Assembly (NCBI GenBank): GCA_014649575.1
Contig: BMTH01000006.1
Span: 186,001 to 250,000, forward strand
Reading direction: 5' to 3'
Origin: Streptomyces griseoincarnatus
Lineage (GTDB): Bacteria; Actinomycetota; Actinomycetes; Streptomycetales; Streptomycetaceae
Length of the DNA: 64,000 bases
The notes beneath the pieces were generated by a model that worked only from the letters and a program-made list of their open reading frames with translations, did not search any database and was not told the origin of the DNA. Every line of letters starts with the position of its first letter. The first letter of the stretch is position 1. Positions 16,263-24,375 of this stretch are shown here, piece after piece. A program made the position numbers and the translations under genes.

Positions 16263-17621
16263 TCACTGGTCCAGGTTGTTGTCGATGGTCTTGGTGGCCG
16301 TCTCCCACGCCTCGTCGGCCGACTTGCCCTTGGTGACGAGGATGACGCCGTTGTCGGTCAGACCCTGCTGGATGATCTGGTCCTTCGGGCCGATCACCTG
16401 GACCGGGATCTGCTTGGCGGCCTCGGAGAAGATCTCACCGATCGGCGCGTCACCGGTCATCTCGTTGGTGGCGCCGGTCACCTCCGGGCTGTCGTACGCG
16501 GCCGGGGCGCTCGGGAAGGAGCCCTGGACCTTGAACAGCTTGGCCTGCTGCTCGGGCGCGGTCAGCCAGGCGACCAGCTTCTGCGCCTCCTCGACGTTCT
16601 TGCCGCTCTTCGGCACGCCCAGGAAGGAGCCGCCCCAGTTTCCGGACTTCGGGGCCACGGCGACGTCCCACTTGCCGGCCGCGTCGGGCTTCGACTTGCC
16701 CTTGATGTAGCCGAGCATCCACGGCGGGCAGGCGACGGTGGCGAACTTGCTGTTGGCGATCGTGGTGTCCCAGGCGGGCTGGAACTGCGTCTGCGACTGG
16801 ACCAGGCCCTTCTCGGCGGCCTCGGCGGTCAGGTCGAAGGCGTCCTTGACGGCCGGGTTGGTCTTGTAGATGACCTCGCCGGAGGCGTCGTAGAACTTCT
16901 CCTTCTCACTGCTGAGCACGGCGTTCAGCAGGCCGCCGGGGGAGTCCATGAAGAAGGTGTCCTTGCCGGCCGCCTTCTTGTACTTCTCACCGGTGGCGAT
17001 GAACTTGTTCCAGTCGCCCGCCCAGAGCTTGCCGACCTCCGCGCGGTCGCTCGGCAGCCCGGCCTTCTCGAAGAGGTCCTTGCGGTAGCAGATGGCCATC
17101 GGGCCGACGTCCGTGCCGAGACCGATGGTCTGGCCGTCCTTGGTGGTCGCCTGCTCCCACTTCCAGGGCAGCCAGCCTTCCTTCTTCACACCCTCGACCT
17201 TGGACATGTCCGTGAACTTGTCCGCCTGGGTGCCCACGACCTCGGCGATGTTGGCGACCTCGACGGCCTGCACGTCCATCAGCCCGCTGTTGGTGGTCAG
17301 GTGGTTGACGAGAGCGGGGTAGTAGTTCTCGTTCCGCTCGACCACGTTCTCCTGGATCTTGATGTCCGGGTTGAGCTTCTCGTACTCGGCGTAGAGGCCG
17401 GCCTCCTTGAAGCCCATGGTGCCGAACAGGCCCAGGGTGATCGTGGTCTTGCCCTCGCCGGACGAGGAACCACCGGAGCTGTCGTCGCCGCCGTCGTCGG
17501 CGCAGCCGGCCAGCAGCCCGGTGCCCAGCGACACGACGGCCGCGACGGCCAGCGCCTTGCGGGCGAAGGGCTGCCCCCCGCCCGACCGCTGCCTGGTGAG
17601 GGGCAGGGTACGTGCTCGCAT
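16263..17621 (-). CDS. cebE: cellobiose/cellotriose-binding lipoprotein
   Basis: This 452-residue extracytoplasmic solute-binding protein (family 1) has a lipoprotein signal ending in the lipobox LLAGC (Cys near 37), then an acidic Ser/Gly linker and a two-lobed sugar-binding fold (TITLGLFGTMGFKEAGLYAE, GPMAICYRKDLFEKAGLP). AGGAGG stands 5 nt before ATG 17621. The cleanest CebR operator of the locus lies about 115 bp upstream. It delivers cello-oligosaccharide to CebFG. Confidence 0.93.
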   Translation of the reverse strand: MRARTLPLTRQRSGGGQPFARKALAVAAVVSLGTGLLAGCADDGGDDSSGGSSSGEGKTTITLGLFGTMGFKEAGLYAEYEKLNPDIKIQENVVERNENYYPALVNHLTTNSGLMDVQAVEVANIAEVVGTQADKFTDMSKVEGVKKEGWLPWKWEQATTKDGQTIGLGTDVGPMAICYRKDLFEKAGLPSDRAEVGKLWAGDWNKFIATGEKYKKAAGKDTFFMDSPGGLLNAVLSSEKEKFYDASGEVIYKTNPAVKDAFDLTAEAAEKGLVQSQTQFQPAWDTTIANSKFATVACPPWMLGYIKGKSKPDAAGKWDVAVAPKSGNWGGSFLGVPKSGKNVEEAQKLVAWLTAPEQQAKLFKVQGSFPSAPAAYDSPEVTGATNEMTGDAPIGEIFSEAAKQIPVQVIGPKDQIIQQGLTDNGVILVTKGKSADEAWETATKTIDNNLDQ

Positions 17622-17963
17622 TGCGTCCTCCTGTTGCCCTGACGTGCCGACCCCCCGGCCAACGGCGTTGTTGACCCGTATTCTGCGCGTTGCGGCTCGG
17701 GCGGGGAACGTGCGGGTTGTGTATGTGTCAGGTACTGTGGGAGCGCTCCCACAAGTGATGTGTTGAAGAGTCGCGGGTCCGGGCGGGGGTGTCAAGGGAA
17801 CAGACACGGCAAAGTGCCTTCAGTTATCTGCCCGTTAACTTGACCCGGAGGTCCGCCCCCTCGGAACGCCGGGGTCCGCGCGGACGCCCTCGCGGGTGGT
17901 CACCGTCACTGCCGGGGCTGTTACATTCCAGGCCAGGGTGACACAGAAGGAAGGCGGGGGCGG
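17622..17963. promoter_or_regulatory. divergent cebE/cebR intergenic region
   Basis: The 342 bp contain no gene. They hold the cebE leader, the CebR operator at 17736-17753, and the cebR promoter region, where TTAACTTGACC near 17835 could supply part of a -35 box. No second operator is seen on the cebR side. Confidence 0.6.
17736..17753. promoter_or_regulatory. CebR operator, perfect palindrome
   Basis: TGTGGGAGCGCTCCCACA is an 18-bp perfect palindrome containing TGGGAGCGCTCCCA, the binding sequence reported for CebR in Streptomyces. It is positioned to block cebEFG transcription; cellobiose or cellotriose is known to release CebR. Confidence 0.93.
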
Positions 17964-19019
17964 ATGGCAAGCCACGGAGTGCGGGGCCGAAGCGGTGGCC
18001 GCCCCACCCTCGAAGAGGTGGCAGCGCGGGCCGGAGTGGGCCGCGGCACCGTGTCGCGCGTGATCAACGGCTCCCCCCGGGTGAGCGAGGCCACCCGCGC
18101 CGCCGTCGAGGCGGCCGTCGCCGAACTGGGCTACGTCCCCAACACGGCGGCCCGCGCGCTGGCGGCCAACCGCACCGACGCCATAGCGCTCGTGGTGCCC
18201 GAGCCCGAGACCCGGTTCTTCACCGAGCCCTACTTCTCCGACATGCTCCGCGGTGTCGGCGCCGCGCTGTCCGACACCGAGATGCAGCTGCTGCTGATCT
18301 TCGCGGGCAGCGACCGGGAGCGGCAGCGGCTCGCCCAGTACCTGGCCGCGCACCGCGTGGACGGCGTGCTGCTGGTCTCCGTGCACGCCGACGACCCGCT
18401 GCCCGACATGCTGTCCCAGCTGGAGATCCCCGCCGTGATCAGCGGTCCCCGCTCCGCGGACGAGACGCTCACCTCGGTGGACTCCGACAACTACGGCGGC
18501 GCCCGGCAGGCGGTGGAGCACCTCATCTCCCGCGGCCGTCGCACCATCGCCCACATCACCGGCCGCCTGGACGTCTACGGCGCCGAGCGCCGCGTCGACG
18601 GCTACCGGGACGCGCTGCGCGAGGCGGGTCACCCGGTGGACGAGCTGCTGATCGAGCCGGGCGACTTCTCCGAGGACGGCGGCCGCCGCGCCATGGAGGC
18701 CCTGCTGGAGCGCCGCCCCGACCTGGACGCGGTCTTCGCCGCCTCCGACGTCACGGCGGCCGGCGCCCGTCAGGCGCTGCGCGAGGCGGGCCGCCGCATC
18801 CCGGACGACGTGGCGCTGGTCGGGTACGACGACTCCGCGATCGCCCGGCACATGGAGCCGCCGCTGACCAGTGTGCGTCAGCCGATCGAGGAGATGGGCC
18901 GGGCGATGACCGACCTCCTGCTGGCCGAGGTCGCCGACCGCCGCCCGTCCGCGACGCGGGAGCTGGAGCGGCGTCAGATGGTGCTGGCGACGGAACTGGT
19001 GGAGCGCGCGTCGTCCTGA
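17964..19019 (+). CDS. cebR: LacI-family repressor of the cellobiose genes
   Basis: The 351-residue protein has an N-terminal LacI HTH (PTLEEVAARAGVGRGTVSRV) and hinge (RAALA-type ARALAANRT), then a periplasmic-binding-protein-like effector domain ending VGYDDSAIARHMEPPLTSVR. It is divergent from cebE, and the palindrome between them matches the known CebR box. It represses cebEFG and bglC, with induction by cello-oligosaccharides (family knowledge). A terminator hairpin follows the stop. Confidence 0.93.
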   Translation: MASHGVRGRSGGRPTLEEVAARAGVGRGTVSRVINGSPRVSEATRAAVEAAVAELGYVPNTAARALAANRTDAIALVVPEPETRFFTEPYFSDMLRGVGAALSDTEMQLLLIFAGSDRERQRLAQYLAAHRVDGVLLVSVHADDPLPDMLSQLEIPAVISGPRSADETLTSVDSDNYGGARQAVEHLISRGRRTIAHITGRLDVYGAERRVDGYRDALREAGHPVDELLIEPGDFSEDGGRRAMEALLERRPDLDAVFAASDVTAAGARQALREAGRRIPDDVALVGYDDSAIARHMEPPLTSVRQPIEEMGRAMTDLLLAEVADRRPSATRELERRQMVLATELVERASS

Positions 19020-19028
19020 GCGCGCCTG

Positions 19029-19061
19029 TCCGGCCGGGGGGGGCGCCCGCGCCCGGCCGGA
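19029..19061. terminator. cebR hairpin terminator
   Basis: TCCGGCCGGG (19029-19038) pairs with CCCGGCCGGA (19052-19061), 10 perfect pairs and a G/C-rich loop, 9 bp after the cebR stop. Confidence 0.8.
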
Positions 19062-19241
19062 AACGCCGGAAGCCGCGTACGCGAGCACCACAACCTCACA
19101 CAGCTCGAGGTGTGCGGCCGGTCCGGCATCGACGCCGTCAGCTACAGCCGCATCGAGCAGGGCCACTCCTCGCCCCTGCTCGACACCCTGATCCGCATCG
19201 CCGACGCCATCGACGTCCCACTCGCCGACCTCGTGCGCTGA
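19062..19241 (+). pseudogene. 5'-truncated XRE-type HTH gene remnant
   Basis: The frame ending at the TGA near 19239 reads SRVREHHNLTQLEVCGRSGID, then AVSYSRIEQGHSSPLLDTLI and RIADAIDVPLADLVR. That is the helix-turn-helix core of XRE regulators (VREL..LTQEELA..SGLD..YISRIE). It has no start codon or ribosome-binding site and begins against the cebR terminator, so it is a leftover. Cys in place of Ala in the second helix also suggests decay. Confidence 0.75.
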
Positions 19242-19317
19242 GCGACCCGCAGCACCATGGCGTCTCCCAGTGACGGGCACTGGGAGCCGCGGTCTCGCCC
19301 TGGCGGGTCGGTTGGTC

Positions 19318-19446
19318 TCAGGGCTTGCGCAGGACTACGAACCCCCGCACAGGCTGCGGTTCCTGCGGGCTGCGGGACTCCGGCTGCTGCGCGCGCTTCC
19401 ACACCGCGACCAGCTCCGCGTACCGCGGGTCGATCCACTCGGACAT
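19318..19446 (-). CDS. 42-residue hypothetical protein
   Basis: The small protein begins MSEWIDPRYAELVAVWKRAQ and ends VRGFVVLRKP. GGAGG stands 6 nt before its ATG, and it follows the larger upstream gene by 29 bp, so it is probably the last gene of a short operon. It is soluble, with one amphipathic helix and a Gln/Pro-rich middle. No family is recognised. It is shorter than most gene callers report. Confidence 0.6.
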   Translation of the reverse strand: MSEWIDPRYAELVAVWKRAQQPESRSPQEPQPVRGFVVLRKP

Positions 19447-19475
19447 GGCCACCTCCAGCCGCTCAGGCTACGGGC

Positions 19476-19991
19476 TCACACGACCGGGGGTTCCGGTTTC
19501 GGCATCGGTCGGACGGTGCAGTCCGGTGCGTGCTGGCACTTCGCCGCGACCGGGACGAGCGTCTCGCCGAACGGCGGCCCCCACAGCTCCGGGTCCGCTT
19601 CCCAGCCCAGCGCGGCGATGGCCTCGCGGGTCCGGTCCAGGATGGACGGGTCGTAGTTGGTGGGGTCGTAGCCGGGGTAGTGGTGGACGAACATGCCGCC
19701 GAGGTTGGTACACAGCTCGGCGTACATGGCCGTGTGCAGGATCAGGGCGTGCCAGCCCTCGTCGACGATCCGTGACGGCGCCAGCCCGGTGCCCGGATTG
19801 CGAGAGCAGGCCGCGACGAACTTGATGCCCTCTTCGACGATCCGGCCGGCCATCTCCTCGCTCATGCCGGGGTTGGCGTCCATCACCGTGCTACGGCAAG
19901 ACGCGAACCGCTCGTCGGCGATGAGCATGCGCGCGAGGACGGGCAGGGCGGGGTTATCGGGCGGGTCCATGGGGCCCGGAGGTAAGGTCAC
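19476..19991 (-). CDS. GRDP-like domain protein of unknown function
   Basis: The 171-residue soluble protein contains IVDEGWHALILHTAMYAELC and GGMFVHHYPG, a pattern of W-H, H-T, Y and C followed by HH-x-P. It resembles glycine-rich-domain-containing (GRDP) proteins, in which the conserved His and Cys suggest metal binding. GTG 19991 was chosen because AAGGAG lies upstream; the open frame further left is out-of-frame noise. The C-terminus is Pro-rich with two Cys (CQHAPDCTVRP). It is in the accessory block beside tRNA-His. Function is unknown. Confidence 0.7.
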   Translation of the reverse strand: MTLPPGPMDPPDNPALPVLARMLIADERFASCRSTVMDANPGMSEEMAGRIVEEGIKFVAACSRNPGTGLAPSRIVDEGWHALILHTAMYAELCTNLGGMFVHHYPGYDPTNYDPSILDRTREAIAALGWEADPELWGPPFGETLVPVAAKCQHAPDCTVRPMPKPEPPVV

Positions 19992-20077
19992 AATCGTTCT
20001 CCTTCGCTGATCGCGGATGGGATGGCCCCGCCCGGCCGGGTGTTCTTCGCGGGATTCAGCGGCCGGGCGGGGAGTCT

Positions 20078-20455
20078 CTACGGGCGCCGTCCCTGGCGAA
20101 TCAGCCGGTACAACGCCAGGCCGATCTCGCAGCGGCTCACCTCGTCCGTGCACTGCTCGCACAGCGGTGCGTGCTCGAACAGGCCCCGGTGCGCCCAGGC
20201 CGCGGCGCAGCGCAGGCAGGCGCGCGGGAACCAGGATTCTCCCGCCAGGGTCTTCTGCTCACCGAAGTCGATGGCTGTCTCAGCGTTCAGGGGCCCGGTC
20301 TCGCACCAGATGCAGCCGGCGCCGCGCAGCTGGTCCTCGGTGGCGTCCTCGGGAGACGGCAGTAACAGGACGGCCAGGACGTCGGCGGCCACTTCGAGTA
20401 AGGCGGCTCTGGGGGATCCTGACGGCGGGGGCGCTGCGGCGGTACGGTGCGTCAC
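20078..20455 (-). CDS. small Cys-rich (probable zinc-binding) protein with two TTA codons
   Basis: The 125-residue protein has CxxC pairs (CIWC, CLRC, CEQC) plus another Cys and His, a likely zinc site. The GTG start follows AAGGAG by 7 nt. Two leucines are encoded by TTA (complement of 20363-20365 and of 20399-20401). TTA codons are rare in Streptomyces, need the bldA tRNA, and cluster in acquired or development-linked genes. It sits between an XRE/TPR regulator and the GRDP-like gene in the same direction. No enzyme motif is seen. Confidence 0.75.
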   Translation of the reverse strand: MTHRTAAAPPPSGSPRAALLEVAADVLAVLLLPSPEDATEDQLRGAGCIWCETGPLNAETAIDFGEQKTLAGESWFPRACLRCAAAWAHRGLFEHAPLCEQCTDEVSRCEIGLALYRLIRQGRRP

Positions 20456-20576
20456 GTCGACTCCTTGGCGGTCGGCCGGCCCCGGGGCCGTTCGCGCGGT
20501 CGCCGGGGCGCTTCCCGACTATGGAATCGCCGAGCTACACAGAGTGACAGGGACGGTGCGTCCTACTTTCCCGACG

Positions 20577-21791
20577 CTATTCGCTGACCCCCAGGAAGTC
20601 CGCCAGCGCCCCGAGCCCCGGCGGATGATGGGGCAGCGCCCACAGATCACGCACGATCGCCACGGCCAGCGTGTGGTGCTGCATCCAGGCAGGCGCCACC
20701 CGCCGCAGGGATTCCAGGGTCTTCACCGCCCCGGCCGCATCTCCGATATCAGCGTGAGCACGGGCGACGTCCAGCAGCAGCCACGTCCGCCACGACGGGG
20801 GAGTGTCCTTGCTGAGTCGCATCCCCTTGGCGAGCGCCAGAGCGTCACGCGGATGCCCGTACTGGACAGCAAGCCGCACCCGTTCGACACGGACCGACGA
20901 AGGGCTGAACACGCTCACCATGCGTTTGTCGCCGCCGTCCGGCATCTTCGAGACGCGGGCGGCTTCCTTCTCGGCTGTCTCCATCATCGCGGCTGCGCGC
21001 TCGTAGTCGCCGCTACGGGCAGCTGACGTGGCGGCGCTCATGGTCAGCCCGCCCCAGACCTTCAGGCCGTCGGCTGTACCAGTGAGGCCAAGGTCGGCCA
21101 TGTTGTCGGCAGCTCGGAGCGCGATGCCCAGCGCGTCCGCCAGACGGCCTTGCCTCTGGTACGTCCACGCCGTGGAGTTGACGATCATCGGCAGCAGCAG
21201 CGGATCAGACGACTGTTCGGCAGCGTCTATGGCCCGCTCAAGACTGATCAGAGCAAGGTCCGTCTTGCCCATCCGCACGGCTACGTGCCCGGCCAACTGA
21301 AGCACCTTGCCCAGGGCCGCGTAACCAGCTCCGCGCTCATCCTCGCTACCCGATGCGGCGGCAGAGCGCGCATCAGAGATCAGGTCGGGAATGGCTTTCA
21401 TCACCGTGTCGAACTCAGCGGCGTGGTACTGCGTCCAGCCGTCGGCGATCTGCCCGCGTAGCCCATCCAAGGTGAAGTCCGGCCCTGGCGGCGGCGGTTC
21501 CGGTCCCCAGAGAGCAGGCATGATGGCCCGGCGCACAGCCACGAACTGCGGCCCGTCGTTCTCACCGGACGAGGAGACTGCGGGCGGATCACCCAGCAGC
21601 GTGGTCAGCTCCACGCCCAGCCCGTTGGCCAGGGCGTGCAGCGTCGGTAGCCGCGCGGAGTGCTTGCGGCGCTGCTCAAGTTGGCGGATCACGTCGACGG
21701 AGACGCCCGAGCGGGAGGCCAGCTCCTCTTGGGTGAGGGAGGCCAGCCGGCGTAGGCGGCGGAGGGTGCGCCCGAGGTCGTCGTTTGCCAC
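20577..21791 (-). CDS. XRE-family regulator with TPR-like C-terminal region
   Basis: The protein has about 404 residues. The HTH lies at residues 5-60 (LGRTLRRLRRLASLTQEELA, SRSGVSVDVIRQLEQRRKHS). A long helical repeat region follows (for example LAGHVAVRMGKTDLALISLE and ARSGDYERAAAMMETAEKEA), as in regulators that sense peptides or partner proteins. The start is GTG 21791, with a weak ribosome-binding site. It is the first gene of the leftward accessory set and probably controls it. The upstream DNA holds mobile-element remnants. Confidence 0.85.
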   Translation of the reverse strand: MANDDLGRTLRRLRRLASLTQEELASRSGVSVDVIRQLEQRRKHSARLPTLHALANGLGVELTTLLGDPPAVSSSGENDGPQFVAVRRAIMPALWGPEPPPPGPDFTLDGLRGQIADGWTQYHAAEFDTVMKAIPDLISDARSAAASGSEDERGAGYAALGKVLQLAGHVAVRMGKTDLALISLERAIDAAEQSSDPLLLPMIVNSTAWTYQRQGRLADALGIALRAADNMADLGLTGTADGLKVWGGLTMSAATSAARSGDYERAAAMMETAEKEAARVSKMPDGGDKRMVSVFSPSSVRVERVRLAVQYGHPRDALALAKGMRLSKDTPPSWRTWLLLDVARAHADIGDAAGAVKTLESLRRVAPAWMQHHTLAVAIVRDLWALPHHPPGLGALADFLGVSE

Positions 21792-21895
21792 GTTGCCACG
21801 GTACGCCGCAGGACCAGGGGCAGAGCTCCCCACCAGGAGGTTGGGCCAGGCATGACGAAACGACCCCCCTCCCACAGGGGAGAGCGGGGTCGTGG

Positions 21896-22027
21896 TCACC
21901 GCGCGAAGAGGGCTGTCGCACCTGCGCCCGCCACACCGGCGAGGACGCCGATGGTGGGGAGCGGCCAGCGGGCTCGCTCGAGGGTGCGGAGCCTGGTCTC
22001 GTGGTGGGCGACGTCCTTCCCGAGACG
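21896..22027 (-). pseudogene. 5'-truncated small membrane protein remnant
   Basis: Between an in-frame stop at 22028-22030 and the stop at 21896-21898 the frame reads KDVAHHETRLRTLERARWPL then PTIGVLAGVAGAGATALFAR. This is a charged helix followed by one membrane span, the layout of small proteins common on actinobacterial phages and integrative elements. No start codon is present in the usable part. A hairpin (cgacccc and ggggtcg arms, 21861-21892) follows. Confidence 0.6.
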
Positions 22028-22082
22028 TCACCTGGTACGTGGTGTCGCCCGACTTCTTCGGGCGGGGAACGATGCTCGCCCT
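22025..22082 (-). pseudogene. integrase N-terminal remnant
   Basis: One frame reads ASIVPRPKKSGDTTYQVT, which matches the usual opening of actinobacterial tyrosine integrases (M-x-SI-x-RPKKDG-TTYQVRW). The expected ATG is AGG here. After about 20 codons similarity is lost and the sequence runs into the small membrane-protein remnant, so the integrase has been deleted down to its first exon-like stub. It lies about 120 bp from tRNA-His, a typical integration site. Confidence 0.55.
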
Positions 22083-22201
22083 GGAGGGAAGATACGGCCC
22101 GAATCGGGCGGCTGACAGGGCTCCGTGTTCCCACAAGTTCCCAAAGTCCGGGCATGACGAAGGGCTGACCCGTTTGCACAGGTCAGCCCTTGATCATTCA
22201 G
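22083..22201. other. gap between integrase stub and tRNA-His
   Basis: Together with the two remnants this fills the 410-bp interval between the XRE/TPR gene and tRNA-His. It holds the terminator hairpin at 22160-22191 and no gene. It is where an attachment site would be expected, but no duplicate of the tRNA 3' end was found in the window. Confidence 0.5.
22160..22191. terminator. hairpin downstream of tRNA-His
   Basis: AAGGGCTGACC (22160-22170) pairs perfectly with GGTCAGCCCTT (22181-22191) around a 10-nt loop. It lies 11 bp beyond the tRNA 3' end in the direction of tRNA transcription. Confidence 0.85.
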
Positions 22202-22275
22202 GGTGAGTGACGGGACTTGAACCCGCGACATCCTGGACCACAACCAGGTGCTCTACCAGCTGAGCTACACCCACC
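22202..22275 (-). tRNA. tRNA-His(GTG)
   Basis: A complete cloverleaf is present: acceptor GTGGGTG pairs with CACTCAC (one G-U), preceded by the extra G-1 and followed by discriminator C73, the hallmark of tRNA-His. The D-arm is AGCTCAGCTGGTAGAGC, anticodon GTG sits in TTGTGGT, and the T-arm is CGGGTTCAAGTCCCG. CCA is not encoded. It is monocistronic. Confidence 0.97.
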
Positions 22276-22393
22276 ACGGCCTGTTTCCGGGAGATCAGTG
22301 ACTTCCCCGACCGGCCGAGAAAAAGTGTACAGGGTCCGAAGGGGTGCTCGCGCACGCCTTTCCGCGCCGCTCCCCCGAGCCCCCTCGACGGCC

Positions 22394-22996
22394 CTAGTGA
22401 GCAGGCAGGACGTGCTTCGCCGCGATCTTCTTCGCGGTGTCGGAGTCGGGTCCCGGCTGCGGCACGAAGACGGCCTCGCGGTAGTAGCGCAGCTCCGCGA
22501 TGGACTCGCGGATGTCGGCGAGCGCCCGGTGGTTGCCGTTCTTCTCGGGGCTGTTGAAGTACGCCCGCGGGTACCAGCGGCGGGCCAGCTCCTTGATGCT
22601 GGACACGTCGACGATCCGGTAGTGGAGGTAGCTCTCCAGGGTCGGCATGTCGCGCAGCAGGAAGCCGCGGTCGGTGCCGACGGAGTTCCCGCACAGGGGC
22701 GCCTTCCCGGGCTCCTTGACGTGCTCCTTGATGTACGCGAGGACCCGCTGCTCGGCGTCCTCGAGCGTCGTGCCGTTCGGCAGCTCGTCGAGCAGCCCCG
22801 ACGCGGTGTGCATCGCGCGCACCACCTCCGGCATCGTCTCCAGGGCCCGCTCCGGCGGGCGGACGACGATGTCGACACCCTCGCCGAGCACGTTCAGCTC
22901 GGAGTCGGTGACGAGGGCGGCCACCTCGATGAGCGCGTCGTCCGACAGCGAGAGGCCGGTCATCTCGCAGTCGATCCACACCATGCGATCGTTCAT
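22394..22996 (-). CDS. orn: oligoribonuclease
   Basis: The 200-residue DEDDh 3'-5' exonuclease has WIDCEMTGL (Exo I acids), [15 protein letters not shown] (Exo II) and [12 protein letters not shown] (Exo III with the H and D). It degrades 2-5 nt RNA and pGpG, which matters for c-di-GMP turnover. ATG 22996 gives the standard length. It lies downstream of adpA in the same direction, an arrangement known in S. griseus and S. coelicolor, where orn (ornA) affects growth and sporulation. Confidence 0.97.
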   Translation of the reverse strand: MNDRMVWIDCEMTGLSLSDDALIEVAALVTDSELNVLGEGVDIVVRPPERALETMPEVVRAMHTASGLLDELPNGTTLEDAEQRVLAYIKEHVKEPGKAPLCGNSVGTDRGFLLRDMPTLESYLHYRIVDVSSIKELARRWYPRAYFNSPEKNGNHRALADIRESIAELRYYREAVFVPQPGPDSDTAKKIAAKHVLPAH

Positions 22997-23094
22997 GTGT
23001 CTCACCCTACGGTGCGTGACGCCGGGCGTGACCAGGTGGTGAAACGGGGATTCCCGCGATCTTCCGTACGGCGGTGAGGTCGCCCGGCGCAGGG

Positions 23095-23129
23095 GTGAGG
23101 GCCGGGGGCACACGGCCTCCGGCCCTCAC
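23095..23129. terminator. adpA hairpin terminator
   Basis: GTGAGGGCCGG (23095-23105) pairs with CCGGCCCTCAC (23119-23129), 10 bp after the adpA stop. Confidence 0.85.
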
Positions 23130-23139
23130 GACGGTCACC

Positions 23140-24375
23140 TCAGGGCGCGCTGCGCTGCCCCGGGACGCCCGGCGCCGACGCGGTCAGGGGCGACCCCAGC
23201 GCGCCGGCCGCCGCCGACCGGCGCGCCTGGTGCGGGACCCCTCCGTCCGAGTGCAGCTGCTGCGGCATCGAGTGCCCCGCGGGCTCCGGCCGGCCGGCCG
23301 GGACGCCGCCCGTCGGGGCGCCCTGCGCGGTCCCGTCGCCCTGGCCCCGCTCGGCCTGCGGACGCCGTGCCCGGTACGCGGCCCGGTAGGCGGCCGGGGA
23401 CGAGCCGAGCTGGCGCCGGAAGTGACCGCGCAGCGCCACGGGAGAGCGGAAGCCGCAGCGTCCGGCCACCTCGTCGACCGAGTAGTCCGACGTCTCCAGC
23501 AGGCGCTGCGCCTGGAGCACCCGCTGCGTGATCAGCCACTGGAGCGGCGCGCTGCCGGTCAGCGAGCGGAACCGGCGGTCGAAGGTACGGCGGCTCATGT
23601 ACGCGCGGGCGGCGAGCGTCTCCACGTCGAACTGCTCGTGGAGGTGCTCCAGTGCCCAGGCGACGACCTCGGCGAGCGGGTCGGCGCCGATCTCCTCCGG
23701 TAAAGACCGGTCGAGATAGCGCTCCTGGCCGCCGCTGCGGCGCGGCGGGACCACCAGGCGGCGGGCGAGCGCGCCGGCCGCCTCGTTGCCGTGGTCCGTG
23801 CGCACGATGTGCAGGCACAGGTCGATGCCGGCCGCGGTGCCCGCGGACGTCAGCACGTCGCCGTCGTCCACGAACAGCTCGCGTGGATCGACGTGCACCG
23901 ACGGATAGCGCTTGGCCAGCGTCGGCGCGTACATCCAGTGGGTGGTCGCCGGACGGCCGTCCAGCAGTCCCGCCGCCGCGAGGACGAAGGCGCCGGTGCA
24001 CAGCCCGACGATGCGGGCGCCCTCCTCGTGGGCCCGGCGCAGCGCGTCCAGGGCGTCGTCCGGCGGCGGGGAGGTGATCGATCGCCAGGCCGGCACCACG
24101 ACGGTGCCCGCCCGGGATATCGCCTCCAGGCCGTGTGGCGCGGTGAGTTCCAGGCCCCCTGTGGTCCGCAGCGGGCCTTCTTCGCCGCCGCACACCAAGA
24201 GGCGGTAGCGCGGCACGCCGGCGTCCTGGCGGTCAACCCCGAACACCGACAGCGGTATGGAACTCTCGAAAATGGGGCCGCCGCTGAACAGCAGCACCGC
24301 GACGATCTCCTTGCGGCGGCGCCCGGAGAGTTTCCGGGCCGCGTTTTCCGGCGCGGCAGTGGAGTCGTGGCTCAT
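23140..24375 (-). CDS. adpA: AraC-family global developmental regulator
   Basis: The protein has about 411 residues. An N-terminal ThiJ/PfpI (GATase-1-like) dimerisation domain covers about 28-215, with VGLCTGAFVLAAAGLLDGR. The C-terminal AraC domain covers about 230-330 (VETLAARAYMSRRTFDRRFR, VDEVAGRCGFRSPVALRGHF). The tail is disordered and Gln/Gly/Pro-rich. Leu225 is encoded by TTA (complement of 23701-23703), between the two domains, which makes translation depend on bldA, as known for adpA. It controls morphogenesis and secondary metabolism. A consensus AdpA site lies 131 bp upstream, fitting autoregulation. orn follows. Confidence 0.97.
   Translation of the reverse strand: MSHDSTAAPENAARKLSGRRRKEIVAVLLFSGGPIFESSIPLSVFGVDRQDAGVPRYRLLVCGGEEGPLRTTGGLELTAPHGLEAISRAGTVVVPAWRSITSPPPDDALDALRRAHEEGARIVGLCTGAFVLAAAGLLDGRPATTHWMYAPTLAKRYPSVHVDPRELFVDDGDVLTSAGTAAGIDLCLHIVRTDHGNEAAGALARRLVVPPRRSGGQERYLDRSLPEEIGADPLAEVVAWALEHLHEQFDVETLAARAYMSRRTFDRRFRSLTGSAPLQWLITQRVLQAQRLLETSDYSVDEVAGRCGFRSPVALRGHFRRQLGSSPAAYRAAYRARRPQAERGQGDGTAQGAPTGGVPAGRPEPAGHSMPQQLHSDGGVPHQARRSAAAGALGSPLTASAPGVPGQRSAP

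Noticed and set aside
21892..22206. Plus-strand gene across the tRNA-adjacent gap
   Set aside because: The opposite strand shows recognisable integrase and small membrane-protein pieces; the plus frame has no motif, no SD and runs into the tRNA terminator.
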